A DNA stretch of 64,000 nucleotides. Origin: Leptospiraceae bacterium (GTDB lineage Bacteria; Spirochaetota; Leptospiria; Leptospirales; Leptospiraceae). Shown here piece by piece: positions 33,912 to 42,216 of the stretch; within the stretch, counting starts at the first letter, position 1; the number at the start of each line of letters is the position of its first letter. The stretch lies in assembly GCA_024233835.1 (NCBI GenBank), contig JACKPC010000003.1:218501-282500 (forward strand). The letters are read 5' to 3'. Position numbers and translations under genes: made by a program. The notes under the pieces were generated by a model that made no database searches, was not told the DNA's origin, and was given only the letters and a program-made list of their open reading frames with translations.

Positions 33912-34244
33912 CTATTTTCTGGATTCTACTGCCGCTTTGAATGACCTGGAAGCCCACTCCACCAATTGATCTGCATTTTCAAGAACCTCTGCCGGAGCTT
34001 CATAAAAATTTAATTTGCGTTGATTGTCGTTGCCGTAAGTATATTGCTTCATACCCATTTTTGTAAAGTTTTCAATGTTTTTATCATTTACTTTCAGCCA
34101 TAAAGTTCCTTGCTTTATTTTAGCAAATGCCACTCCATCTTTTAGAACAGCAGTCCCGCCGAACATATTTTTGGTTTCGAAACCGCCCATGCCGCTCAAC
34201 TGATCCAGTACAAAATCCCTGAATTCATTATTTGATCCCATCAA
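33912..34244 (-). CDS. TfoX/Sxy N-terminal family protein
   Basis: A 110-residue TfoX_N-domain protein: EFRDFVLDQLSGMGGFETKNMFGGTAVLKDG is the family's hallmark helix and MFGG turn, followed by a KIKQGTLWLKVND strand and PAEVLENADQLVEWASRSF. In Haemophilus, TfoX/Sxy controls competence, but short stand-alone N-domain proteins are widespread and mostly uncharacterised. It follows the DUF1330 gene by 31 bp on the same strand, and both are divergent from the TetR gene, which probably controls them. Confidence 0.82.
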   Translation of the reverse strand: MMGSNNEFRDFVLDQLSGMGGFETKNMFGGTAVLKDGVAFAKIKQGTLWLKVNDKNIENFTKMGMKQYTYGNDNQRKLNFYEAPAEVLENADQLVEWASRSFKAAVESRK

Positions 34245-34275
34245 TAAACTCCAATAAACAATCCTTCAAACAGAT

Positions 34276-34575
34276 TTACATTCCCTGGCAGACCAGGATA
34301 TTCATTTCTTTAAAACCCTGATCCCTAACCGGCACAAGTTTCTGGTATTCTTCGGAACCAAATAGTTTTTGAATGACTTCAGCTGATTCGAAATCCATAA
34401 CCAGGACCATACCGCTCGGATTGCCTTTAATAACTTCGTTTACTTTCAGACGTTTCTGCAGTTTACCGCCTGCTTCCATAAACAGGGGCATAACCCCACC
34501 CAGATATTCCTGAACTGCCTCCATATTCTGCGAATCCGGTACAGCAGTTACAATTAATGTTGAATTTTCACTCAT
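34276..34575 (-). CDS. DUF1330 family protein
   Basis: A 99-residue ferredoxin-like alpha/beta protein. The TLIVTAVPDSQNMEAVQEYLGGVMPLFMEAGGK helix, the VLVMDFESAEVIQKLFGSEEYQKL segment and the terminal strand fit the DUF1330 family of small dimeric alpha/beta-barrel proteins. The family's biochemical role is unknown. It heads the two-gene minus-strand unit with the TfoX-like gene. The 177-bp gap to the divergent TetR gene holds two copies of a 17-bp operator-like sequence. Confidence 0.75.
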   Translation of the reverse strand: MSENSTLIVTAVPDSQNMEAVQEYLGGVMPLFMEAGGKLQKRLKVNEVIKGNPSGMVLVMDFESAEVIQKLFGSEEYQKLVPVRDQGFKEMNILVCQGM

Positions 34576-34608
34576 TTTATTCCTCTCCTCGATCCTTTCA
34601 ATGTATTT

Positions 34609-34677
34609 CTAAACGATCGGTAAGATATAAAAACCCTGCGTCAAATAATGTCAATAAAAACTAAACGATCGGTAAGA
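34609..34677. promoter_or_regulatory. Pair of TetR-type operator repeats
   Basis: CTAAACGATCGGTAAGA occurs exactly twice, at 34609-34625 and 34661-34677. The two starts are 52 bp apart, close to five helical turns. Each copy contains the palindromic core CGATCG. They sit between the divergent DUF1330-TfoX and TetR genes, the usual location for autoregulatory TetR operators. Repression by the adjacent TetR protein is inferred, not shown. Confidence 0.65.
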
Positions 34678-34752
34678 AAAAAGTTGTAATGGAAGGAGAA
34701 TTGATATTTAGTGCAAATATAAAAAACTCTCGCAGTGCCAAATCAGAATCTT

Positions 34753-35346
34753 ATGGGTAGAAGAAAAAAATACAACCGTGCTGAATTGCTGGATGAAGCC
34801 ATGAAGATTTTCCGGATTCACGGTTATGCCGGCACGTCTACGCAGATGCTTGTAGAAAAACTTGGAGTGAATAAATTCAGTATTTACTCTGAATTTGCCA
34901 ACAAGCAGAAACTCTTTGAAGCTGCATTGGAGCTGTATTTTGAAAAAATCATAGATATCAGGTTTTCACCCCTTGAATCTGATGATGCAGGGGTAGAAGA
35001 AATACAAACTCTGCTGCAGTTTTACTCAGCTGCTTTAAGTGGACCGGTGGCAGGGATCGGTTGTCTGTTGTGCAATACTGCCATTGAGTTTGGTCCAGAG
35101 GATCCGGGAGATGCTGGTTATATCGAGAAATATTTCAAGCGCATATCCAATGCTTTTCGTAGTGCCCTACAGAATGCATCCAGACAGGGTGATATTCCGG
35201 AATCTGTTTCGATAGAACAGGAAGCTGATTTTTTTACATCGGTTGTACTCGGATTTTTTGTAATGATCCGGGCGAATGCTTCACAGGAGATGTTACAGCG
35301 TGCAGCTGCTGCAGCCGTCCAACATCTGGAAAATCTACGTAACTAA
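34753..35346 (+). CDS. TetR-family transcriptional repressor
   Basis: The N-terminal ~50 residues form the TetR HTH (AELLDEAMKIFRIHGYAGTSTQMLVEKLGVNKFSIYSEFANK), with the recognition helix near residues 38-46. The remaining ~150 residues are an all-helical ligand-binding domain, with GPVAGIGCLLCNTAIEFG as in the AcrR-like branch. ATG 34753 begins immediately before the HTH; GTG 34735 would add six residues. No good ribosome site precedes either. It is divergent from the DUF1330-TfoX unit, with two operator repeats between them. Confidence 0.85.
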   Translation: MGRRKKYNRAELLDEAMKIFRIHGYAGTSTQMLVEKLGVNKFSIYSEFANKQKLFEAALELYFEKIIDIRFSPLESDDAGVEEIQTLLQFYSAALSGPVAGIGCLLCNTAIEFGPEDPGDAGYIEKYFKRISNAFRSALQNASRQGDIPESVSIEQEADFFTSVVLGFFVMIRANASQEMLQRAAAAAVQHLENLRN

Positions 35347-35374
35347 ATCTGCCAACAGAGAAAATTGATCAGCC

Positions 35375-35514
35375 CCATACCATTCATTGATAATTATAGG
35401 CGACTTTTTGGCTTTATTCCTACTATTTCATTATAAGGGACTTTATTTGAAGATATGCCAAAGGATTGGGGACTGGCTTCTTATATCTAAACTGGCTGAA
35501 GATTCCTAGAAAAT
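35375..35514 (+). repeat. Diverged 140-bp direct repeat, copy 2
   Basis: The partner of 33618-33755 in direct orientation. It starts 29 bp after the TetR stop and ends 27 bp before attC-like site C. Being at both edges of cassette 2, just inside its inverted edges, the pair may be traces of an older insertion or duplication. No frame of more than ~40 codons is open. Confidence 0.7.
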
Positions 35515-35540
35515 AAAAATAAATCCCCCCCAGAGCTTTC

Positions 35541-35804
35541 AATTAACGTTCAAGCATAGCCGACGTTATGTAAAAATAACAAAATATGCCGTAGCATTTT
35601 TGGTATTTTTACATAATGTCCAAAAGCACAAAAACCGCACGCAAGCTCTAATGACTGAAGCTATTGGCACATAAAATTGCAACCGCAATTTTTGTGACAA
35701 TGGCAAAGGCATGAGCTTGCTAAAAGCGGTTGACTGCTTTTGGCAAGGAAGCAAGCAAACTTCTTAACCTTGCTTGCTGACGCAGCGGCTATGCTTTGTT
35801 AGAC
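35541..35804 (-). repeat. attC-like site C
   Basis: On the plus strand the left edge is AATTAACGTTC and the right edge GCTTTGTTAGAC; on the minus strand this gives R'' GTCTAAC, a perfect RYYYAAC. The inner arms AAGCATAGCCG and CGGCTATGCTT are perfectly complementary over 11 bp. The 264-bp length is long for attC; the loop contains further inverted repeats (TATGTAAAAATA / TATTTTTACATA; GCAAGCTC / GAGCTTGC). It would be the attC of a third cassette to the right, which the IS elements have interrupted: I found no partner GTCTAAC core in the window. Confidence 0.55.
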
Positions 35805-35897
35805 GGCGTTGCCAGCTTTGTTTTACTGCGATTATTTCGTTATAGACCTTATGTATGGCACTACTGTACAAACTCTGAATGAAAAATTTTAACTTTT

Positions 35898-36005
35898 GGG
35901 AACATCTAAAAACTAGGATTTTAAAAGTTAATTTTTCTATAAAGCCTATTTGAAAGCATTCTATTAATAGTTGATTCTAAAAAATAGAGGTTTTTAGACG
36001 TTCCC
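35898..36005. repeat. MITE-like 108-bp element with inverted ends
   Basis: The ends GGGAACATCTAAAAAC (35898-35913) and GTTTTTAGACGTTCCC (35990-36005) are inverted copies with one mismatch over 16 bp. The middle is A+T-rich and non-coding. A single T is common to both flanks, so no clear target duplication can be stated. It lies between attC-like site C and the start of the split IS. Only one copy is seen in this window, so mobility is inferred. Confidence 0.5.
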
Positions 36006-36259
36006 TTAAGTAATAGTTGAAAAATTATTTTCATTGCTATCTTTTATGCATTAATTGCAAAAACTAAAAAATGACTGAAATGCTTGTTCATTGTCAATCA
36101 TAATCCGTATGTTAAAAGAACCTTGGTACAACAGCAATTCCCGCTTTGCTTGTAACAGGCAGATAAGGCTAAGATTTTTGGGTTTACAGGGAAAGCTTTC
36201 GTAAACTTTTTCATCAAAAATCGCTTGTACCTGTGCAGGGATATAGTCTTTTTGACTAT

Positions 36260-37044
36260 ATGCCAGCCAAAAACGAGTTACACGCACGGGTAGATTTATC
36301 AGCAGATGGACTTTATCAAGCAATTCGGGAGGAATTTTCTAAAATTCCAGACCACAGGGTCAATCCTTCGATTTCTCTAACAGATGCTTTAATGTCAGCC
36401 TTTGCTATCTTTTCTCAAAAGAACGCATCACTTCTTGAGTTTGAAAGAGAAAAAGTGAAGAATAAAAATCTTCAAAGTATATACAAGATTCAAGAGATAC
36501 CCTCTGACACTCAAATGAGAGAAATTGTTGATGAAGTTTCAACAGGAGCTTTCAGGAAAATATATAAAAACCTTTTTTCAAAACTTCAGCGTGGCAAGGT
36601 TCTCGAATCTTATCGTGTCCTTGATGATTATTATATTCTTTCCGGGGACGGAACCGGATTCTTCTCTTCAGGAAAAATTCATTGTAAATCCTGTCTTGTA
36701 AAGAATAAGAAAAGTGAAACTCTCTACCAGCATATGATGTATGGTGCCTGTATTGTGCATCCGGATAAGAAAGAAGTTATCCCTCTTATGTTTGAACCTA
36801 TTACAAACGAAGATGGGAAAACAAAAAATGACTGTGAGTTAAACGCCTCTAAACGATTTATTGAAGATTTTAGAAGAGAGCATCCTCATTTAAAAACAAT
36901 ATTTGTAGAGGATTCTCTGTTTTCAAATGCTCCCCACATTGAATTATTGAAAGAAAAGAATCTATCCTTTATCATAGGTGTAAAAGAAAAAAATCACAAA
37001 CACCTTTACAATCAATTTGATAAGCTGTATATTTCGGTGAAATC
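36260..37044 (+). pseudogene. Outer-IS transposase, N-terminal fragment
   Basis: From ATG 36260 the frame encodes ~262 residues before the IS21-family element begins. It has the N-terminal DNA-binding region (IREEFSKIPDHRVNPSISLTDALMSAF) and two of the three catalytic acids: Asp in SGDGTGFFSSG and Asp in FVEDSLFSNAP. The frame then runs a few codons into the inserted element and stops at 37063. The third acid is in the fragment at 39604. The gene is therefore inactive. Confidence 0.8.
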
Positions 37045-37123
37045 TGCCAGTCATTCCGGTTGAAACTTTACCACTCAAATGTTTTCAAAATCATCCTAAT
37101 GACAGATGAAAGCCTAACATAGA

Positions 37124-37861
37124 TTAAGTCAAACCTTTTGTAATTAATTTTCTCATGGAATCTCCTTTCAACGTGAATGTGTAAGAAGAGTGTAATATTC
37201 TGTCACAAACTGCATCAGCAATTGTCTGGTTATTTACCACATCATGCCAGGATGAAATAGGGTATTGAGAAGTAATAATTGTTGACTTTTGTCCATGTCT
37301 ATCTTCAATTATTTCCATAAGAAACAATGCTGTTTTCTTATCAAACGGTTCCAGTCCAAAATCATCAAGGATAAGTAGATCCGTTTTTTTTATCTTATCA
37401 ATTTCTCTATTGTAACTTCCATCGACTTTTTTCATTCTTAAAGAATTGAATAATTTACTGCTATTGTAATATAGCACAGAGTATCCTTCCAGGCAGGCAT
37501 TATTTCCAAAAGCACATGCTAAATAACTTTTCCCAGTTCCGGTCGGGCCGGATATAATAAGGTTATATTTCCTTTTGATCCATTCAAAGGAGCTTAATTT
37601 TAGAACCATATTTTTATCCAGATTTCTACCGCTATCATAGCTGATGCTTTCCAGATTAGCTTTGTATCGAAATTTAGCTGTAGCTAATAATCTTGTCAGC
37701 TTCCGATTATATCTTTCCTCCCATTCGGCATCTACGAGAGAAGCAACAAACTCATCCGGACTCAGTTTATTAAAGCCCATATCCAATGCAGATTTAAAGA
37801 TTCTCTGCATTCCATAAAGTTTCATTATTTTTATTTTTTCAAGTGTATCTTCATTAGTCAT
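37124..37861 (-). CDS. istB: IS21-family helper ATPase IstB
   Basis: A 245-residue AAA+ ATPase of the DnaC/IstB type. Walker A is ISGPTGTGKSYLA and Walker B LLILDDFGL; a sensor-I-like IITSQYP follows. IstB assists IstA in strand transfer. It starts 1 bp after the istA stop, so the two are coupled. Length and motifs are complete. Confidence 0.92.
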   Translation of the reverse strand: MTNEDTLEKIKIMKLYGMQRIFKSALDMGFNKLSPDEFVASLVDAEWEERYNRKLTRLLATAKFRYKANLESISYDSGRNLDKNMVLKLSSFEWIKRKYNLIISGPTGTGKSYLACAFGNNACLEGYSVLYYNSSKLFNSLRMKKVDGSYNREIDKIKKTDLLILDDFGLEPFDKKTALFLMEIIEDRHGQKSTIITSQYPISSWHDVVNNQTIADAVCDRILHSSYTFTLKGDSMRKLITKGLT

Positions 37862-37862
37862 A

Positions 37863-39413
37863 TCAGTATTCTTCCTTATTGTAATATACTTTTCCTCTCA
37901 GGTTTTCATGTTTGATGTCATTGGAAGATAAGTTTTCTTGCTCGTATGCATCCATTCCATTTAGCAAAATATTTTTTATAAATCTGTAGCCTATTTGCTT
38001 GTATTCTAATGCGATTTCACAGGCTCTATTAACTCGCTTTCCCCCATATTTCTTTCCAAGGTTAATAATCCCTATGCATACTTTATATCCCTGTTCGGGA
38101 TATTTGTAAGTATTTAGAATATTTGAGGATAGCTCCCTTACACTTACTCCCAGAAGAGATGCTCTGCTTAATATCATTTCAGAATTCCATTCCGCATAAG
38201 ACTTGTGAGAGGGAGGCATATGGTCTATATTTGTGCTATATTTACCCTGTGCTCTATCACGTTTATGCAAAGCCACTCTCTCATTATTGTAGAATACCTC
38301 AACTATATCCTGAGTATAGATTATCGTGGTTTTACGACCTTTTAGGCGATAAGGCACGCTGTAATAGTTTTTATCTTCAGGAAGGTAGACATGATAATTT
38401 ACAGCTACTGTAGACATTGCAAATTTCTTGAACATGTATTTTTCTGCAGGTAGAGGCTTTAGTAACTGTTTTTCGTTTCTTTCAAAATCTTCTCTTCTTG
38501 AATGATTTAATCTCTGCATTTTTAGATTATTATGTTTATCTAATAGTTTCTGTATTGCCTCATTCAATTCTGAGAGGCTCAGGAATGTTTGATCTCTAAG
38601 AGGAGCAAATATTCTAGTATATACTATGTTCACCGCATTTTCTACGAGTGCTTTATCTTTGGGCTTATAGGGCCTTGCCGGGAAAATAACCGTATCATAA
38701 TGTCTGGCAAAATCCAAAAGCTCAGGATTGATTTCAGGTTCATACCTATCACTTTTTGTTACCGCAGCTTTTAAGCAATCCGGAACAATCGCATTCACAA
38801 CCCCTCCAAGATATTGTAAACTATTCTCACAGGCACGAATAAAATCTTCTTTCTTCTGAGAATATACCGCTTCTACATAAGTTAATTGACTCGCACCTAA
38901 TACAGAAACAAATACTTCAACTTCTCTTTCTTCATTTGTTTTGGGATCTTTTATTTTTAGCTTTTTTCCGGTAAAGTCCACAAACAGTTTATCACCATAT
39001 TTATGCTCTATATGCATACTGACTTCTTTGCTGTTTTTCCATGTCTGATAGTGATAACAAAACTGGGTATAGCTATAGGGTTCTGAAACTTCTTTTGTAT
39101 ATTCTTCCCACAATATTTGCAGGGTAACTCCAACTCTTTTCAACTGAACAGCATAGTCAGGAAACCTAATGGATAGCTGCTGATACCTTTCTTTTCGGGA
39201 AAGATTTCTGGAATCTAATATATCCAGAACCTCACTTTCCTTCATAAGAGAGAGGTCTTTATATGTCATATTTGACTTGCGGAATATTTGGAGATACTCT
39301 GATACTACTGGACGAGAAATACTTAAGTTTCGACTAATACTCCGTTTACTCAAACCCAGTTCGTAGAGTCTTACTATTTCAACAATTTTATTCATTTTTA
39401 TCCTCTGATTCAT
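37863..39413 (-). CDS. istA: IS21-family transposase IstA
   Basis: A 516-residue DDE recombinase. The N-terminus has a helix-turn-helix (LYELGLSKRSISRNLSISRPVVSEYLQ). The catalytic acids lie in LFVDFTGKKL (D), IVPDCLKAAV (D) and ALVENAVNIV (E), the spacing of the IS21 family. It makes the double-strand cuts and joins the element to its target. The frame is intact. Confidence 0.92.
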   Translation of the reverse strand: MNQRIKMNKIVEIVRLYELGLSKRSISRNLSISRPVVSEYLQIFRKSNMTYKDLSLMKESEVLDILDSRNLSRKERYQQLSIRFPDYAVQLKRVGVTLQILWEEYTKEVSEPYSYTQFCYHYQTWKNSKEVSMHIEHKYGDKLFVDFTGKKLKIKDPKTNEEREVEVFVSVLGASQLTYVEAVYSQKKEDFIRACENSLQYLGGVVNAIVPDCLKAAVTKSDRYEPEINPELLDFARHYDTVIFPARPYKPKDKALVENAVNIVYTRIFAPLRDQTFLSLSELNEAIQKLLDKHNNLKMQRLNHSRREDFERNEKQLLKPLPAEKYMFKKFAMSTVAVNYHVYLPEDKNYYSVPYRLKGRKTTIIYTQDIVEVFYNNERVALHKRDRAQGKYSTNIDHMPPSHKSYAEWNSEMILSRASLLGVSVRELSSNILNTYKYPEQGYKVCIGIINLGKKYGGKRVNRACEIALEYKQIGYRFIKNILLNGMDAYEQENLSSNDIKHENLRGKVYYNKEEY

Positions 39414-39603
39414 CAGTCTTTCCCCTCTTAGTTGAAAGACTTTTTCGTTGCGATGATTGAGGAAACTTTTAACCTTTGTCCCGAATTACTTATTTTCCGT
39501 GTGGTAAAGTTTCAACCGGAAGCCTGGTAAAGCTAAAAACGGAATGCAATTCTATTTCATTAAGTCAGGTGGCAACTTTCACCGGAATGACTGGCAGGGT
39601 TGA

Positions 39604-40170
39604 ACCGGAATACACAATAAGCTACAGGAATTGAAAAAGACAGAGCAACTCTGTATAGAGAAAGATGGAGTTTCTCATTACTTTTCTTTTACAAACCAAA
39701 TCTTTTTAAATGAGACTTCAGAACTCAAAGTCAATATCCTTGAGTATAAGCAGGTGGATAAAAAAGAGCATATGATTGTTTTTTGCTGGGTTACAGATAT
39801 TGAAATTACAAAAGAAAATGCTTATGAATTGATGCGAATCGCGAGATCACGATGGAAGATAGAAAATGAAACCTTTAATACTCTAAAAAATCAGGGTTAT
39901 CACTTTGAACATAATTATGGACATGGCAGTAAGAATTTGTCTAATAACTTTGCAACTCTTATGGTACTTGCTTTTCTTGTAGATCAAATCCAACAATCGA
40001 GCTGTGCATTATTCCGAAAAGCACTTGGGACTTTTCATGCAAAAAGATTATTCTGGCAAAAGATAAGAAACTTGTTTGAAATATTTGAATTTTCATCTAT
40101 GGAGCAACTATTCCAGGCTATTGCTTATGGATTTAAAGCAAATATTTCTATAGGAGAAAATTCATCATAG
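39604..40170 (+). pseudogene. Outer-IS transposase, C-terminal fragment
   Basis: After the IS21-family right end a frame opens at 39604 and runs to 40170, with a TTG at 39631 as the first usual start codon. It carries the last catalytic acid, in ARSRWKIENETFNTLKNQGYHFEHNYGHG, and the helical tail LMVLAFLVDQIQQ. It is the missing end of the fragment at 36260. A stop codon (TGA at 39601) sits before it in the same frame, so it is not readily joined to the N-terminal piece even if the insertion is removed exactly; a small deletion or rearrangement may have occurred at the junction. Confidence 0.75.
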
Positions 40171-40458
40171 CGAGATTTTTAAAAACAGTGAAAAATTTTC
40201 TGAAGGAGCTATTCATTCATTTTTCCTTGTACTAATTTTACTATGATTTTAGCTCAATTTTTACTATACATAAGTATTTTGGGTTCTTTTCCTCGAAGGA
40301 AATCCGGAAGTTATGGATTAAAAAACAGGCTTAAAGAAGCCTTGTACTCTAAAGCGGGAATTGCTGTACTTCATCTCGTTTCCACCTGAATGTAGAGACT
40401 AAGAGAGTGAATATAACAAAAAAAATGATCGAAATGTTTTTTTTCATAAGAACTTTTA

Positions 40459-41520
40459 CTATTTGAAAGTAAATGTTTTTTTCCCAAAATATCCCATAGA
40501 TTGCAAAAACATAGAATAATTATTCTGGATCTTTAACAGTTTTTTATGAGCAGGTATTGCAAATAAAAGAATATTATCTTTTAGCTGTATCTCTGAATTT
40601 GTCATAGGAGATGCATCATTTTTTAAATACGCAATGGAGTGAGGTGCCAACATTATAGGATGATTTGAGTTAGAACTGTAAAGTATCATATTTTCATTGA
40701 CAGCTAATATGGTATATAGATTCTTATCTGTTCCACTTATGCTAATTTTCATAGTATCTAAACTATTGCTAATAGAAGATTGAATATCAATAACCTGCCC
40801 TTCTGCAAGTAGATGAGCATTTAAGGCTTTCAATTTCTTTATGATAACTTTACGTTTTTCTTTTTTTACCTTTCTAATCTCTTTACCGTATTTTGCTGAG
40901 CGTGTGTAGGAACCTGCAATCAGTTGATTTTTTATTTTTTTATAGGGAGATAGATATAAAGAAATACTGCTACTCGAAGCAAAGTTTTTGTCAGATGAAA
41001 TGAGACCTAATAAGGATTCAGCTCTTTCAACTGAACAATTTTTTAGAATGATTAACTCTGATTTTTCGTTGGAAGCGCAAATATCTGTAGAATCGGAACG
41101 GGCAAGGCTTAATAAATTAAGTGCAGGAACTGCACGAGCAGCAGAATCAACGTCCAATAAGGGAATTCCTGTGTAGGAAGAAACAAGAACGGGAGCTATC
41201 GAATTCTCCGGGCCGGTTTCTATAGGGAAGATAGCTGAAATTTTTTTTCCGTATTTACTTTCTGCAATTTCTTTCATAGCAGAAAAAGCAGATAATAGTG
41301 CTGCTTTTTGTCCGGATTCAAAAGAACTGATAGAACCAAAGTCTGCAAGAGAGCAGATAAGCATAGAATCGTCCATTTCCTTTTTGTGGATGAGAGTAAA
41401 CGATTTTCCCCGGCATTCTTTCAATAGAGCTTTTCCTGCTTGAATACTTCCCCCACCTCCACTTCCTAAAAAAGCAGCCCCGGTTATTACATTTTTCATG
41501 AAACTTTTTTTTACTTGCAT
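40459..41520 (-). CDS. DUF917 family protein
   Basis: A 353-residue protein with the DUF917 pattern: GAAFLGSGGGGSIQAGK near residue 14, PIETGPENSIAPVL and the LLDVDSAARAVPALNLLS segment, which is the D-x-D...R...P box of this family. DUF917 proteins are related to S-methyl thiohydantoin desulfurase-like hydrolases; the substrate here is unknown. No signal peptide. It is divergent from the papain-like gene; the longer start of that gene would overlap this start, but its preferred ATG at 41576 leaves a 55-bp gap. Confidence 0.7.
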   Translation of the reverse strand: MQVKKSFMKNVITGAAFLGSGGGGSIQAGKALLKECRGKSFTLIHKKEMDDSMLICSLADFGSISSFESGQKAALLSAFSAMKEIAESKYGKKISAIFPIETGPENSIAPVLVSSYTGIPLLDVDSAARAVPALNLLSLARSDSTDICASNEKSELIILKNCSVERAESLLGLISSDKNFASSSSISLYLSPYKKIKNQLIAGSYTRSAKYGKEIRKVKKEKRKVIIKKLKALNAHLLAEGQVIDIQSSISNSLDTMKISISGTDKNLYTILAVNENMILYSSNSNHPIMLAPHSIAYLKNDASPMTNSEIQLKDNILLFAIPAHKKLLKIQNNYSMFLQSMGYFGKKTFTFK

Positions 41521-41575
41521 ATTTAGAAATAAATATATACTTTTAATTTATCTTGTAAAGTTATTTTTTGGTTTT

Positions 41576-42205
41576 ATGAAAGTTATCGCAAATTATAAAG
41601 ATTTAGAACCATTCTTGAAAACTGGTGACATTATTTTAATGCATGGACTTTTTCCTATGAGTCAAGTGATTGAAGCCTTAGAATGGAGTTATTGGACACA
41701 TTCCGGTATGGTGGTTCTGGCAGCTGATCTTGGTTTGGAAAATTGTCCTCCTGTTTTGTATTGGGAATCAAATTCTCTCAAAAATATCAAAGACATAAAT
41801 ACGAATACCTTTAAATCAGGACCGATGCTGGTTGGACTTGAAGAAAGACTGAAGGGTAATAAAGGTTATTATGACAGTGCTTTTGTTTTAAGGCAACTTC
41901 AGGTGGAAAGAACCGATACAATGTTTGAAAATTTAAAAGATCTTATGCCGGAAGTAAGTTCGGCTATTTTTCCAAATGATTTTGATATGTTCTATAGAGG
42001 GATGCTCGGACGTTGCTTTAACCAGTCTGTTTCAATGGATAAAATTTATTGTAGTGAATTGGTAGCAATGAGTTATATTCGTATGGGATTATTACCTAAA
42101 TATCGAGTTCCTAATGCCTATGAACCCGGAGACTTTTCCATCCGAAGACGTATTCCTTTATTACAAAGAGCTTTTCTTTATAATCAAATATACATCGATA
42201 TTTAA
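41576..42205 (+). CDS. YiiX-like permuted papain-fold (NlpC/P60-type) protein
   Basis: From ATG 41576 the protein has 209 residues. The catalytic pair of the permuted papain fold is visible: His in WTHSGMVV and Cys in IYCSELVAMSYIRM, the order (His before Cys) that marks YiiX/DUF830-like members. TGDIILMHG is the first strand. These are thought to cleave amide or peptide bonds, some lipids or proteins, but the substrate is unknown. A longer start at 41498 is possible but overlaps the divergent gene by 23 bp. The 7TMR-DISM cyclase follows by 11 bp. Confidence 0.75.
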   Translation: MKVIANYKDLEPFLKTGDIILMHGLFPMSQVIEALEWSYWTHSGMVVLAADLGLENCPPVLYWESNSLKNIKDINTNTFKSGPMLVGLEERLKGNKGYYDSAFVLRQLQVERTDTMFENLKDLMPEVSSAIFPNDFDMFYRGMLGRCFNQSVSMDKIYCSELVAMSYIRMGLLPKYRVPNAYEPGDFSIRRRIPLLQRAFLYNQIYIDI

Positions 42206-42216
42206 GAATTACGAAT

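Larger units (their letters stand above)
31037..35546 (-). mobile_element. Integrase-less integron cassette array: two cassettes (CALIN-like)
   Basis: Three attC-like sites divide the region into two units read on the minus strand: cassette 2 (35546 to 33385, DUF1330-TfoX plus opposed TetR) and cassette 1 (33384 to 31037, 7TMR-DISM cyclase). In both, the start of the unit is complementary to the outer edge of its own attC. For cassette 1, GTTAGGTGCCATTCTAATT matches the reverse complement at 31230-31248 (GTTATGTGCCGTTCTAATT), 17 of 19. For cassette 2, 22-bp edges at 33522 and 35547 are inverted copies with few mismatches. This covariation is what integron cassettes show in circular form. No integrase gene is in the window. 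Orientation is inferred from gene direction and core boxes. Confidence 0.55.
37045..39596 (-). mobile_element. Complete IS21-family element (2552 bp)
   Basis: The left end TGCCAGTCATTCCGGTTGAA and the right end, whose reverse complement is TGCCAGTCATTCCGGTGAAA, are inverted repeats. A second copy of the inner repeat (GTGGTAAAGTTTCAACCGGA) lies at about 39502, matching the left-end sequence at 37055-37074; multiple end repeats are typical of IS21. The element carries istA and istB on the minus strand, both intact. It was inserted into the transposase gene of the surrounding IS. Flanks differ, so no target duplication is evident. The two ends' sequences being near-identical suggests it is still intact. 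Confidence 0.88.
36131..40366 (+). mobile_element. DDE-type IS interrupted by an IS21-family element
   Basis: The outer ends are inverted repeats: ACAGCAATTCCCGCTTT at 36131-36147 and its exact reverse complement AAAGCGGGAATTGCTGT at 40350-40366. Between them are two halves of one transposase gene, with the IS21-family element at 37045-39596 in the middle. Without that insertion the element would be about 1.68 kb. I see no convincing target duplication at either level. The family of the outer IS is not assigned; its transposase is IS4-like in general layout. Gene-free 40171-40349 appears to be its right-hand end. Confidence 0.75.

Noticed and set aside
33707..33940. 77-residue plus-strand frame overlapping direct-repeat copy 1 and the TfoX 3' end
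   Set aside because: It covers a non-coding repeat whose other copy has stops in the same frame, runs into the TfoX gene on the other strand, and has no recognisable domain.
31037..35546. Reading the palindromes as MITEs or transposon ends instead of attC sites
   Set aside because: Unit-specific complementarity between the start of each cassette and its own site edge fits integron cassettes better than a family of identical transposon ends; nevertheless the long loops (150-264 bp) leave some doubt.
35566..35754. 62-residue minus-strand frame
   Set aside because: It lies wholly inside attC-like site C, in its inverted repeats, so the open frame is probably a by-product of that structure.
40459..41520. 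DUF917 gene as the missing third integron cassette
   Set aside because: I found no GTCTAAC-type partner core or attC-like palindrome on either side; it lies outside the outer IS at 40366.
41498..42205. Longer start at 41498 for the YiiX-like protein
   Set aside because: It overlaps the start of the divergent DUF917 gene by 23 bp and adds a non-family hydrophobic segment; ATG 41576 precedes the conserved domain.
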